A DNA stretch of 64,000 nt from Streptomyces sp. NBC_01571. GTDB taxonomy: Bacteria; Actinomycetota; Actinomycetes; Streptomycetales; Streptomycetaceae. The position numbers and the translations under genes were made by a program. This document shows positions 41,852-50,881 of the stretch, piece by piece (positions within the stretch are counted from its first letter, which is position 1; every line of letters starts with the position of its first letter). The notes under the pieces are model-generated. The model made no database searches, had not been told where the DNA came from, and saw only the letters and a list, made by a program, of their open reading frames with translations. Where the stretch lies: the NCBI RefSeq assembly GCF_026339875.1, contig NZ_JAPEPZ010000001.1:9052001-9116000 (forward strand). Reading direction: 5' to 3'.

Positions 41852-42132
41852 AAAACGGCTCCTTCTTCGATATTTTTCGCTTCCCCACGGTCAGGAAATG
41901 CGGGGTTGTACAGGCGCCATCGAATTCGGTGACGTTTTCTCGGAACGCCGGGTGCCCTGCGTCCCGGATGCTACACATCGGAAATGCCGGGACTTCGGGA
42001 CGCGGCCGGTCCGAAGTCTTCCGCGGGGGAAGTGCCCCCGCGCCGCATCCGCGACAGCCGCAACGCGGGTATACACCGGCAACAACGACGATGTGGCTCC
42101 GTCGTCGCCCCCCTGCCGAGGAGCAGCACCCC

Positions 42133-42297
42133 ATGGCCCGAGCAGCGCGCCCCGAACCCTGTACCGCCGGCCCACGTGTGGACGTCGCCCGGAGCCGGGA
42201 CTGCGAGGAATGCCGTGGCTGGGGGACGGTCGTCTCACCGGATCCGGACGGTCGCCTCGTCCTCTGCCCGGCCTGCCGGCGTCCCGCCGACGACTGA
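42133..42297 (+). CDS. Small zinc-ribbon-like protein
   Basis: A 54-residue protein (MARAARPEPCTAGPRVDVAR) with two CxxC pairs, DCEECRGWGTVV and LVLCPACRRPADD, which could hold one zinc ion as in DnaJ-type or rubredoxin-like knuckles. Function is unknown. A GGGTAT hexamer lies upstream at about 42067, but no GNNT sits at the right distance for a SigB-type promoter. Confidence 0.6.
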   Translation: MARAARPEPCTAGPRVDVARSRDCEECRGWGTVVSPDPDGRLVLCPACRRPADD

Positions 42298-42536
42298 CCC
42301 GGAGCGCCGTCGCCATTTGACATCGGGGGGCCCGGTGGGACGCTGGAAGGGGCGGAGAAGAGGCGCGAGCGCGTCATGTCCTACCGTGTCGAACCCTTCG
42401 CGGCGACGAAGGAACCGTGGCTCATTCGAGCCTTTTCATGAGCCGATCCCGCGTTTCGTGTCCGTCTTCATGGCCGTCGTGGAAGGTGTGCGAAATTGCC
42501 GTGCGTTCGAACTGGCAAAAATGAGGTGGGTATCTC

Positions 42537-42938
42537 ATGAGGGCGGCCGTGTACGAGGGCCCGCGGACAGTGTCGGTGAAGGATGTGCCGGACGCGAGGA
42601 TCGAGCATTCCTGCGACATTCCGGTGAGGATCACCACCACCAACATCTGCGGCTCCGGCCTGCACATGTACGAAGGACGCACGTCGTTCGAGACGGGCCG
42701 CCCCCTCAACCACGAGAACCTGGGGCAGGTCGTCGAGGTCGGCTCCGCGGAGAGCAAGGTGAAGGTCGGCGAGTACGTGGTCCTGCCGTTCAACATCGCC
42801 TGTGGGTTCTGCAAGCAGTGCGAGAAGGGGCTCTCCCACGAGCTGGATCTGAGCGAAGCGCCCTCCGCCTACGAGCACTTGGACAGCCGCGACGACGGCT
42901 GGACCAAGGTCTTCCTCCACCCCGACGGCGTCGGCTGA
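42537..42938 (+). pseudogene. Formaldehyde-dehydrogenase-like gene with an internal deletion
   Basis: The frame codes for 133 residues where the glutathione-independent formaldehyde dehydrogenase family has about 380. The first 100 (MRAAVYEGPRTVSVKDVPDA, CGSGLHMYEGRTSFETGRP, VVLPFNIACGFCKQCEKGL) are the zinc-binding catalytic domain start. The next residues (SHELDLSEAPSAYEHLDSRD, DGWTKVFLHPDGVG) are the extreme C-terminus of the same family. The Rossmann NAD domain between is missing without a frameshift. CGSD has become CGSG, and the conserved GHEN reads NHEN. It cannot bind NAD and is probably inactive. Confidence 0.75.
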
Positions 42939-43124
42939 GCCGAGTCGGTCGCGCCCCGCCCCGGCGAACCGCAGACCCCGACCAGCTGCCGAGGGGCGCC
43001 TGCGTCGTCGCACGCGTGAGCGCTTTCGACGCGACGCGAACCCGGCGTGCCGGAAGGTGTGGTGTGCCGCAGCCTGGATACGCGGGCCGCAGAGCACGCA
43101 TCCGTCCCGGAGGTCACACACATC

Positions 43125-43613
43125 ATGGGCAGTCAGGACAACGAGGAAGTCATGGGCGACGAGGTCTACCAGCCCGACGGCCCCGAGGGGCGCGAGGACG
43201 AGGGCATCCTCGACCCGGAGGACACGCTCAACGACCGCGGTTCGGACCCGTACGACGAGGGCTGGTCGCCGCCCGAGCGCCCGCTCGGAGTGGAGCACCA
43301 GGGCACGACCGCGCGGGAGCAGCGGGAGGGCGAGACGCTGGACCAGCGGCTGGCGGAGGAGGTGGCGGACCCGGCCTTGGAGGAGCTGGAGACCGACGAC
43401 GGTCTCGGTGACCTCCCGGACGGTGAGGGTGAGCCGATGGACGACGAGGTGGGCCGGGACCGCGCGGGCCGTCTCGTGGCGCGGGACGAGGGCGCCCACG
43501 AGGAGGCCGAGAAGGACATGTTCGCCGAGGACGTGGGCATCGACGGCGGCGCGGCCTCGGCGGAGGAGGCCGCCGTCCACCGCGTGCCGGACGACGACAC
43601 CGACGTCCTCTGA
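43125..43613 (+). CDS. DUF5709 family acidic protein
   Basis: A 162-residue, very acidic, low-complexity protein. Family strings visible are GDEVYQPDGPEGREDEG, EGWSPPERPLGVEHQGTTAR, EQREGETLDQRLAEEV, RAGRLVARDEGAHEEAEKDM and VGIDGGAASAEEAAVHRV. DUF5709 is a common actinobacterial stress-associated family with no known activity; the sequence suggests a disordered protein. The ATG at 43125 has GGAGG upstream. It lies next to the PRC-barrel and plasmid-stabilisation-like genes, as often in Streptomyces. Confidence 0.83.
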   Translation: MGSQDNEEVMGDEVYQPDGPEGREDEGILDPEDTLNDRGSDPYDEGWSPPERPLGVEHQGTTAREQREGETLDQRLAEEVADPALEELETDDGLGDLPDGEGEPMDDEVGRDRAGRLVARDEGAHEEAEKDMFAEDVGIDGGAASAEEAAVHRVPDDDTDVL

Positions 43614-43846
43614 GCCGGCTCAGCAGGCGGGCATCGGCATGACGTACGCATGGATCGGCCGTCCGGGTGTCGGCAACGGCGCTCGGACGGCGTTCCTGGG
43701 TCGCGGGCGGAACGGTCTTCGGCTGGAGTGGTGGGGGCGGTCGCCCTTCGCATGCCTTCCGCTGCCGCGGGAAGCCGCTGTACGTGATCGGGCGTGCGGT
43801 CGGCCCGCTCGGTCTGTCGCGTCATCGGACGGTAAGGAGAAGTGTC

Positions 43847-44173
43847 ATGCCGGCAGGTTCCAGTCCCAAGCGTGAGCGTCAGTACGAACACATCAAGGAG
43901 GGCGCCGAGAAGCGCGGTGTCTCCACCGGCCGGGCGAAGGAGATCGCCGCGCGGACGGTCAACAAGGAGCGGGCCAGGTCGGGCGAGGCGAAGACGGCCT
44001 CCAAGACCTCCCTGCGCGACAAGAAGTCCGCACCTCAGCGCGGCGGCGAGCGTTCCCACAGCGGTGCTCAGGGGCCCACAAGGGATCAGCTCTACGAAGA
44101 GGCCAGGAAGAAGGGCGTCGAGGGGCGCTCCACGATGAACAAGCAGCAGCTGCGCAACGCGCTGGGCCGCTGA
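43847..44173 (+). CDS. Plasmid-stabilisation-like small basic protein
   Basis: A 108-residue lysine/arginine-rich protein, MPAGSSPKRERQYEHIKEGA, then EKRGVSTGRAKEIAARTVNK. The C-terminal part DQLYEEARKKGVEGRSTMNK, then QQLRNALGR, resembles a Rho-N/SAP-type nucleic-acid-binding helix-turn-helix. Streptomyces annotations call it a plasmid-stabilisation protein, but direct evidence is lacking. AAGGAG lies before the ATG at 43847. It ends about 100 bases before copy 2 of the duplicated block. Confidence 0.75.
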   Translation: MPAGSSPKRERQYEHIKEGAEKRGVSTGRAKEIAARTVNKERARSGEAKTASKTSLRDKKSAPQRGGERSHSGAQGPTRDQLYEEARKKGVEGRSTMNKQQLRNALGR

Positions 44174-44604
44174 GCGCGCCGAGCATGGGCGCGTTCCGGT
44201 TCACGGGCCGGCGGATCTCCACAGGACGGGCACCGGAGTGTGCCCCGAGGCCGGCCCGCGCCGCCATGGTCTGTAATCCACTTTCGGGTGGTGGCTTGGT
44301 CGGGGGTGGGGTGGCGGGGTGTGGCGGGTGTGGGGTGGGGGCGGGTGTGGGGAAGGGGTGTGGGTGTGTTGGTGCGTCAACTTGGTGCGTTCGGCGGGTG
44401 AATGGTCGGTACATGTGAGTGTTACGGCGGTATGGATGATCCGTAACGCACCTCCAGGTATCGCCCACATCGGGTCGGGGTGGGGGCATGGTGTGGGTGT
44501 CGGCCAGTGAGGGCCGGCCGTACCACTCGCACACGCAGTCCCGCCCGTACGGTCTGGAACAGGCCGGTGGGGGTGGGGGTGCCAGCACCATGTAGGGGGA
44601 CTTC

Positions 44605-45072
44605 ATGTCCGCATCTGTGACTGTCCGTCGTCTTGCCGCTGCCGCGGTGACCGTGGCCGCGGTGGCCGGGGCGTCGGCGCTGCCGGCCTCTGCCGCCGAC
44701 CATGGGCCCCGGCCGCGTGCGGCGGTGCAGATCAGCCACGTGCACTACGACTCCCCGGGCCGTCATCACCGTCAGGACCTGAACGACGAGTGGGTGGACA
44801 TCACCAACACCACCCGTCAGGCGGTGAACCTGGACCGGTGGACGCTGTCGGACCGTGACGGGCGTACGTACACCTTCCGCCACTACCGTCTGGGCGGCCG
44901 TGCCACCGTCCGTGTCCACACCGGTGTCGGCCGTGACACCTTCCGTGACCTCTACCAGGACCGTCGTTCGTCGGTGTGGGACAAGCGTGCCGACACCGCG
45001 ACCCTGCGCAACGACCACCGCCGCCTCGTCGACACCGTGACCTGGGGCGGCCACCGCGGCGGCCGCCACTGA
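44605..45072 (+). CDS. Secreted lamin-tail-domain (LTD) protein, copy 2
   Basis: 155 residues, the same as copy 1 except Lys at residue 127 (WDKRADT). It has the same signal peptide, LTD fold, leader and ribosome site. Two near-identical copies suggest a recent duplication, perhaps for dose. The A45161 change puts a mismatch in the terminator stem of this copy (45135-45168). Which copy is original cannot be told from the window alone. Confidence 0.9.
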   Translation: MSASVTVRRLAAAAVTVAAVAGASALPASAADHGPRPRAAVQISHVHYDSPGRHHRQDLNDEWVDITNTTRQAVNLDRWTLSDRDGRTYTFRHYRLGGRATVRVHTGVGRDTFRDLYQDRRSSVWDKRADTATLRNDHRRLVDTVTWGGHRGGRH

Positions 45073-45134
45073 GCCCGTCCCATCCCTGACCGCATGACCC
45101 GGACCGACCCGGACACGGTCAGCTGACCAACCAG

Positions 45135-45168
45135 TGGCGCGCCCGGCCCACCCGGCCCGGACGCGCCA
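45135..45168 (+). terminator. Terminator of LTD copy 2
   Basis: The same hairpin as at 23886-23919, with one mismatch in the 12-bp stem from A45161. Confidence 0.7.
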
Positions 45169-45423
45169 CCGGCATGTCCGCGCCGCCTGTTCGTGTCTCA
45201 ATAACGGCCCCCGGAATTCGGCGCGTCGACTCCGAACGTCCGCCGTGCCCTGCCATCACCACCGCTTCGCGGACCACGAGGCAAGAAACGGTGTACTCCA
45301 GCGAGGCATTGGGCCGCGCGAGTCCGTACGGAACGTGCCGCGCATGGACGCCGGTTGGGAACCTCCCGCGGATCTTGGCCGTACAGAGAAGACCCACAGG
45401 GACACGAGGACAGGGATCGGGTG

Positions 45424-45726
45424 ATGGCCCGCCTGAACATCGGGATTCGGCCCTCGTGGGTGGCCCGCCCCTTCCATTTGGCTTTCACCCGGCCGTTCAC
45501 GGACATAGACCGGACCGAATGGGCGGCGCGGTGGGGGACGACGGAAATCCCGGTCGCCACAGGTCCGCACGAAATAGCCGTCCACTTCCGCTACCGCGGA
45601 CAGAAATCCGCCCGACCGGGCATCGGGAGGGCCGAGTTCGTCGTGGACGGCTCTTCGGGCCCACTGGCGCTGAGGGCGGTCCTGGACGTCCGCAACGGAA
45701 GCCCCTGCAAGGTCACGGTCGCCTGA
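45424..45726 (+). CDS. Small conserved-looking protein, unknown function
   Basis: A 100-residue protein, MARLNIGIRPSWVARPFHLA, then TDIDRTEWAARWGTTEIPVA and HEIAVHFRYRGQKSARPGIG. The alternating strand pattern suggests a small beta-sandwich of the PEGA type, with conserved RYRGQ. No signal peptide is seen. I do not recognise a named family. It stands alone, with gaps of over 200 bases on both sides. Confidence 0.6.
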   Translation: MARLNIGIRPSWVARPFHLAFTRPFTDIDRTEWAARWGTTEIPVATGPHEIAVHFRYRGQKSARPGIGRAEFVVDGSSGPLALRAVLDVRNGSPCKVTVA

Positions 45727-46015
45727 CACCGCACACGGCGAGGTGGCCGCGCGGGCCGATGCGCGACCGCCTTCCCCGGATCGAAGCGAGGGCGACGCGG
45801 GGTCCACGCGACGCGGTGCCGCAGGAGGCGCCGTTCGTCCTGGAGGCGTTATCGCCCTGACGCGGGTGAGGGTCTCCGTGATAGCTTCGGCGCCGCCGTA
45901 CCGCTACCGCGAACCAGGGAGGTGAGACCGATCAACGCTGTGACAGGTCGGGCCTCCCTCCCTCGTATGGCCTAGGGAGTGCCCGCAGAAGGCATTCCGA
46001 AAGGCTTGTAACGCC

Positions 46016-46747
46016 ATGCGCTTCACCTCTCAGACGTCCCTCGACGGCGTCTCCGAACAGCTCTTCACCCTCGACGGGGTTCCCGGCGTGCTGTGGACGC
46101 CGGAAGGTGCCACCGGTACGCAGCCGCTCGTCCTGATGGGACACGGCGGCGGTCAGCACAAGAAGGCTCCCGACATCCTGGCGCTCGCGCGCCGCATCGT
46201 GGCCGAGTGCGGCTTCTCGGCCGTGGCGGTCGACGTGCCCGGCCACGGCGACCGTCCGGTGGATGAGGAGTACGACCGGATCGCGACCGAGAACCAGGCT
46301 CGGGTGGCCGCGGGCGAGGAGTTGGCCCCGCTGATCGCCGGCTTCCAGGCGCTCGTGGCCCGCCGGACCGTCCCGGAATGGCGGGCTGTCCTGGACGCGG
46401 TCCAGCGGCTCGAGCACGTCGGTGCCGGTCCGGTGGGCTACTGGGGCGTCTCGCTCGGGTGCGGACTCGGCGTTCCGTTCGTCGCCGCCGAACCCCGAGT
46501 CCGCGCCGCGGTACTTGGTCTGGGCGGGGCGTCGGCGTCGGCCGGGGACGCCGCGCGCATCACCGTGCCGGTGGAGTTCCTGCTGCAGTGGGACGACGAG
46601 CGGGTGCCTCGGGCCCAAGGCCTGGCGCTGTTCGACGCGTTGGCCTCGGCCGAGAAGACGCTCCACGCCAACGTCGGCAGGCACGGGGAGCTCCCGGCCT
46701 TCGAACCGGACAGTGCGCTGAGGTTCTTCACCCGGCATCTCGCCTGA
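46016..46747 (+). CDS. Alpha/beta hydrolase (dienelactone-hydrolase-like)
   Basis: A 243-residue serine hydrolase. The oxyanion-hole strand is LVLMGHGGGQHKKAPD. The nucleophile elbow is GYWGVSLGCGLG (GxSxG, Ser near residue 149), the Asp is probably in EFLLQWDDERVP, and the His in NVGRHGELPAF. The ATG at 46016 is used. It lacks a signal peptide and is likely cytosolic. A lipase or esterase role is expected; the substrate is unknown. It lies before the secreted protease gene, but an operator pair and 210 bases separate them, so coexpression is not assumed. Confidence 0.85.
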   Translation: MRFTSQTSLDGVSEQLFTLDGVPGVLWTPEGATGTQPLVLMGHGGGQHKKAPDILALARRIVAECGFSAVAVDVPGHGDRPVDEEYDRIATENQARVAAGEELAPLIAGFQALVARRTVPEWRAVLDAVQRLEHVGAGPVGYWGVSLGCGLGVPFVAAEPRVRAAVLGLGGASASAGDAARITVPVEFLLQWDDERVPRAQGLALFDALASAEKTLHANVGRHGELPAFEPDSALRFFTRHLA

Positions 46748-46852
46748 CGCTCGGCGTCCGACGCCGACCACGCTCCGGCCCGCCCGCCACGCTGTCACGG
46801 CGCGCGGGAGCGGGGACCGTGACCGTGCCGCGCCCGCCCCTGTCGCCGTTGG

Positions 46853-46892
46853 GACATGTCGCATCCGTGACAACTGAGAGCAGTGACATGTC
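46853..46892. promoter_or_regulatory. Paired GACATGTC sites before the subtilase gene
   Basis: GACATGTC occurs at 46853-46860 and 46885-46892, 32 bases apart (about three helical turns), 66-105 bases before the protease start. Extended arms GGGACATGTC and GACATGTCCC are mirror images. This is a likely regulator site pair. Confidence 0.5.
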
Positions 46893-46957
46893 CCGTGACA
46901 CCAGCGGATTCTGTCGAACAGCGCATGACCGCGAGCTGTATGAAAGGTGCTTGACTG

Positions 46958-49900
46958 GTGGCATGGATGCGCCTATCGGCGGCTGTATCGACCGTACTGG
47001 TGGCGACAATCGGGGGTGTATCGCCCGTCTCCGCCGGGACGAGCGCGGACGCGACGGCGCGCATCACCGCCCGCGACAAGGCGGTCTCCGCCACTGTGCG
47101 GCTCCTGACCGGTGACCGGGTGACCGTGACCACGTTGCCCGGCGGACGCCACACCGCGTCGGTGCAGCCCGGACCGGGGCGCGAGAGCATCCCCTTCCGG
47201 ACACTGGAGGGGAACGACAAGGCGCTCACCGTGCTGCCGTCCGACGCCGAGGCACTGGTGACCGCGGGCACTCTGGACCGGCGGCTCTTCGACGTGACGG
47301 CCCTGATCGCCGAGGGCTACGACGAGGCCCACACCTCAGCCCTTCCACTGATCGTCTCCTCGAAGCCGTCGGCGAACGGAGCCAGGAGCACCGCTCGGGC
47401 GACACAGGCCGCCGGGAACACGGCCGACCGGCTGGCGGCCCTCAACACGTCCGCGTCGCCCGTCCGTGACCTCGCGAGCATCGACGCACGGTCGGTGCGG
47501 ATCGCCGACGACGACCTGGGCACGTTCTGGAAGACGCTGAACACCGGCGCGACGTCGGACGCCGCCCGTGCCGCGGTCACCCCGCGGGTCTCGCTGGACG
47601 GCAGGGTCAACGCCGTACTGGACCGCAGCACCGCGCAGATCAACGCCCCCGCCGCATGGAAGGCGGGCTACGAGGGCCAGGGCGTCAAGGTCGCGATCCT
47701 CGACACCGGCGTCGACGCGAACCACCCCGACCTGGCCGGACGCATAGCGGAGGCCAAGGACTTCTCCGGCAGCACCGGCACCGGCGACGCCTTCGGGCAC
47801 GGCACGCACGTCGCCTCGATCGTCGGTGGCACGGGCGCCGCGTCCGGCGGGACCCGGCGCGGTGTCGCGCCCCGCGCCGACCTGCTCGTCGGCAAGGTGC
47901 TGGGCGACGACGGCTACGGCAGCGAGTCGTCCGTCATCGACGGCATGGAGTGGGCCGCAGCGCAGCACGCCAAGGTCGTCAACATGAGCCTCGGTTCGGG
48001 CACGCCCACCGACGGCACCGACTCCATGAGCGAGGCCGTCAACGCCCTGACCGCGTCGACCGACACGCTCTTCGTCGTCGCCGCGGGCAACGAGGGCCCC
48101 AGCATGTCCACCGTCAGTTCGCCGGGCGCGGCCGACGCCGCGCTGACCGTCGGTGCCGTCGACCGCGACGACTCCCTGGCCCCCTTCTCCAGCCGTGGCC
48201 CGCGCCTGGTCGACGCGGCGGTCAAGCCCGACGTGACCGCCCCCGGCGTCGGCATCGTCGCCGCCCGGGCCTCCGGCACCACGATGGGCACCCCGGTCGA
48301 CGCCAACTACACCTCCGCGTCCGGCACTTCGATGGCCACCCCGCATGTCGCCGGAGCCGTCGCGCTGCTGGCCCAGCAACACCCCGGCTGGGGAGCCCAG
48401 CAGCTCAAGGACGCCCTGATCAGCACCGCGCACGAGGTGCCCGGGACCAAGGTGACCGAGCAGGGCGGTGGCCGCATCGACCTGGCCACCGCCATGGGTT
48501 CCGTCACGGCCACCGGTTCCGTCACCCTTCCGCCGGTCCAGGTCGGTGCTGCCAAGAAGCAGCAGCAGGCGGCCACCGTCCGCTACACCAACACCGGTGA
48601 CCACGCGGTCACGCTCTCCCTGACCGCCGCCCTCGCCACCAACACGGGGCGCGCGCTCCCGGACGGCGTGGTGGGCGTCGGCAGCGGCAAGGTGCAGCTG
48701 GCGGCGGGCGGCACGGCCGAGGTGCCGCTGAGCCTCGACGGCACGAAGGCCACTCGGGGCCAGTACTACGGATACGTCACCGCCACCTCCTCCGACGGCA
48801 CCGTGCTCACCCACACCACCGTGGCCCTGAACGCGCACGGCGCGCTTCACAAGCTCACCGTCGTCGCCCGCGACCGAGACGGCAAGGTCATCGAGGGCGC
48901 CGCTCCGACGATCTGGGGTGCCGACGGCTTCGTGAACTACACGAGCCTGGAACCGGCCGTCGCCGAAGTGGAGGAGGGCACCTACCAGGTCAGCTTCAAC
49001 ACGATCGACAAGGCGGCCGACGGTGAGGAACTGCGCGAGGTCGTCAACCCGGAGGTGAAGGTCACCAAGGACACGTCGGTGACACTCGACGCCGCCGACA
49101 CCGTCCAGGTGCAGATCCGCACACCCCGCCCCGCCGAACAGCGCGGTGTGCTCAGCTACCAGACGTACCGGAAGATCGACGGCAACGGCCTGCTCCAGGG
49201 CGTGATGTACTTCGACGTCGCCCAGCGCGTCTACGTCAGCCCCACGGCACGCGTCACCGACGGCGAATTCGAGTTCGCCTCGCGCTGGCAGATGGTGGCC
49301 CCGCAACTGCGGGCGAAGGTCCCCGGCACGTCGCTCGCCTTCACCCCGTACTACGTGGACGCCTCCCCGGCCTTCAGCGACAAGGGTGCACGACTGACCG
49401 CCGTGGACGCCGGCACCGGCACGGCCGCCGACCTTCGCGCGGCCCACGTGCGCGGCAAACTGGCCGTCGTCCGCTGGCACTTCACCGACGACCGGGCGCT
49501 CGCGCGGGCGGCGGCGGACGCCGGGGCCAAGGCACTCGTACTGGTCATGGAGGACGGCTTCTACCCCTGGACGCGGTGGAGCCCGACGGGAGACCGGCTG
49601 GCGCTGCCCACCATGCGCGCCGGCGCGGCGGAAGGCGCCGCGCTGCTCAAGCGGGCCGAGGCGAGGTCCACCACGGTGGAGTTCACCGGCACGGTGCGCA
49701 GCCCGTACCTCTACGACGTGATGCAGGTGTCCAAGGGCTCCATCCCCAAGCCGCTGGTGTACACCGTCTCCGAGCACGAGAGCGCCGTGGTCCGGAGCAC
49801 CTACACCCGCACGGGTGCCACGTCCTGGGCGGGCGAGCAGCGTTTCGGGTGGCGGCCCTACCAGGACACCGCCTGGAACCAGTACACCCGCTACGTTCCG

Positions 49901-50803
49901 ACGGGCCAGGAGCGCGTCGAGTACGTGACCGGCGGCGACACCCTGTGGCGTCAGACCGTCCGCCACAACGTCGTCGGTGACCCCGACATGCCGCTCATGG
50001 CCGGCATGAGCGATCTGCCGCGCACCTACCGCCCCGGCCAGAACGTCACGGAGCGGTGGTTCGGAGCGGTGGTCCGTCCGTCGATCCCACGTGGCGCGGC
50101 CTGGCAGTCGGTGCGCAACGGCGACACCCTGTCCGTGTTCGTGCCGGAGTTCACGGACTCCGGCACCGGCCACTGGGCGTTCGGTGAGGTCCCCGGCGGC
50201 GGTGTCGGCAGTGGTATCCGCACCGGATCCCCGTCCGCGGCGGCGGCCGACCTGCCCGACACGGCCACGGCGGAGCTGTACCGCAACGGGAAGCAGATCG
50301 CCGCGTCCGACAACGGCGCGTGGGGCGACATCGAGGTGCCCGCGGGCGACGCCGCGTACCGGCTGGACCTGGCCACCGCCCGCGTCTCCGACGACTGGGA
50401 CTTCGCCACCGGCACGCGCACGTCGTGGACGTTCCGCTCGGACACCGCGGCGCGGACAGCCATGCTGCCGTTGCTCCAGGTCGACTACGCCGTCCCCGTC
50501 GACGCGCGGAACGCGGTGGGCCGGGCGCGCGGGCACAGCATCGGACTGACCGTCCGCATGCAGGACGGCATGACGGCACCGCGTGGTGTGACGCTCAGGG
50601 TCGAGACGTCGTACGACGGCGGGCGGACCTGGGCCACCGCGTCCACGGCCCGCAGGGGCAGCGGCTTCAGCGCCACCGTGGAGCGGCCGAACCGCGTGCA
50701 CGGCGACGCGTACGTGACGCTGCGTGTCACCGCGAAGGACGCGGCCGGCGACACCGTCCAGCAGACGGTGGACCGCGCCTACCTGCACCCCGGCGCGCGG
50801 TGA
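46958..50803 (+). CDS. Large secreted subtilisin-like serine protease (S8 family)
   Basis: A 1281-residue exported protease starting at GTG 46958. A signal peptide covers the first 26 residues or so (ending VSPVSAG). A prodomain of about 200 residues follows. The catalytic domain has Asp249 (VAILDTGVDANHPDLAG), His281 (GHGTHVASIVGG), Asn in VAAGNEGPSMS and Ser458 (SGTSMATPHVAGA). From residue 520 to the end lie several beta-sandwich domains, including a protease-associated-like segment (VRGKLAVVRWHFTDDRALAR, then AGAKALVLVMEDGFYPWTRW). It likely digests extracellular protein. Paired GACATGTC sites lie upstream, and a strong bidirectional terminator follows. Confidence 0.93.
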   Translation: MAWMRLSAAVSTVLVATIGGVSPVSAGTSADATARITARDKAVSATVRLLTGDRVTVTTLPGGRHTASVQPGPGRESIPFRTLEGNDKALTVLPSDAEALVTAGTLDRRLFDVTALIAEGYDEAHTSALPLIVSSKPSANGARSTARATQAAGNTADRLAALNTSASPVRDLASIDARSVRIADDDLGTFWKTLNTGATSDAARAAVTPRVSLDGRVNAVLDRSTAQINAPAAWKAGYEGQGVKVAILDTGVDANHPDLAGRIAEAKDFSGSTGTGDAFGHGTHVASIVGGTGAASGGTRRGVAPRADLLVGKVLGDDGYGSESSVIDGMEWAAAQHAKVVNMSLGSGTPTDGTDSMSEAVNALTASTDTLFVVAAGNEGPSMSTVSSPGAADAALTVGAVDRDDSLAPFSSRGPRLVDAAVKPDVTAPGVGIVAARASGTTMGTPVDANYTSASGTSMATPHVAGAVALLAQQHPGWGAQQLKDALISTAHEVPGTKVTEQGGGRIDLATAMGSVTATGSVTLPPVQVGAAKKQQQAATVRYTNTGDHAVTLSLTAALATNTGRALPDGVVGVGSGKVQLAAGGTAEVPLSLDGTKATRGQYYGYVTATSSDGTVLTHTTVALNAHGALHKLTVVARDRDGKVIEGAAPTIWGADGFVNYTSLEPAVAEVEEGTYQVSFNTIDKAADGEELREVVNPEVKVTKDTSVTLDAADTVQVQIRTPRPAEQRGVLSYQTYRKIDGNGLLQGVMYFDVAQRVYVSPTARVTDGEFEFASRWQMVAPQLRAKVPGTSLAFTPYYVDASPAFSDKGARLTAVDAGTGTAADLRAAHVRGKLAVVRWHFTDDRALARAAADAGAKALVLVMEDGFYPWTRWSPTGDRLALPTMRAGAAEGAALLKRAEARSTTVEFTGTVRSPYLYDVMQVSKGSIPKPLVYTVSEHESAVVRSTYTRTGATSWAGEQRFGWRPYQDTAWNQYTRYVPTGQERVEYVTGGDTLWRQTVRHNVVGDPDMPLMAGMSDLPRTYRPGQNVTERWFGAVVRPSIPRGAAWQSVRNGDTLSVFVPEFTDSGTGHWAFGEVPGGGVGSGIRTGSPSAAAADLPDTATAELYRNGKQIAASDNGAWGDIEVPAGDAAYRLDLATARVSDDWDFATGTRTSWTFRSDTAARTAMLPLLQVDYAVPVDARNAVGRARGHSIGLTVRMQDGMTAPRGVTLRVETSYDGGRTWATASTARRGSGFSATVERPNRVHGDAYVTLRVTAKDAAGDTVQQTVDRAYLHPGAR

Positions 50804-50837
50804 CGGTGACCGTGACTGGGGATCGTCCCTCCTGACG

Positions 50838-50880
50838 ACGGGGTGGGTGCCGTGGAGTCCGTCCCCGGCACCCACCCCGT
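50838..50880. terminator. Bidirectional terminator between the subtilase and the PAP2 gene
   Basis: ACGGGGTGGGTGCCG and CGGCACCCACCCCGT form a perfect 15-bp stem with a 13-base loop between two convergent genes. Confidence 0.85.
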
Positions 50881-50881
50881 C

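Larger units (their letters stand above)
44278..45184 (+). repeat. 907-bp segmental duplication, copy 2
   Basis: Identical to 23029-23935 except for A44984 and A45161. Flanks differ completely (CTGTAAT before, GCCTGTT after). It is a direct repeat 21,249 bases from copy 1, so homologous recombination between the copies would delete the region between them. Confidence 0.95.

Noticed and set aside
42376..42441. A 21-codon ORF starting MSYRVEPF
   Set aside because: Too short, no ribosome site and no partner; could be chance.
47336..50875. Long minus-strand reading frame across the subtilase gene
   Set aside because: It is the antisense shadow of a well-supported S8 protease; Asp/His/Ser motifs, signal peptide and codon bias are all on the plus strand.
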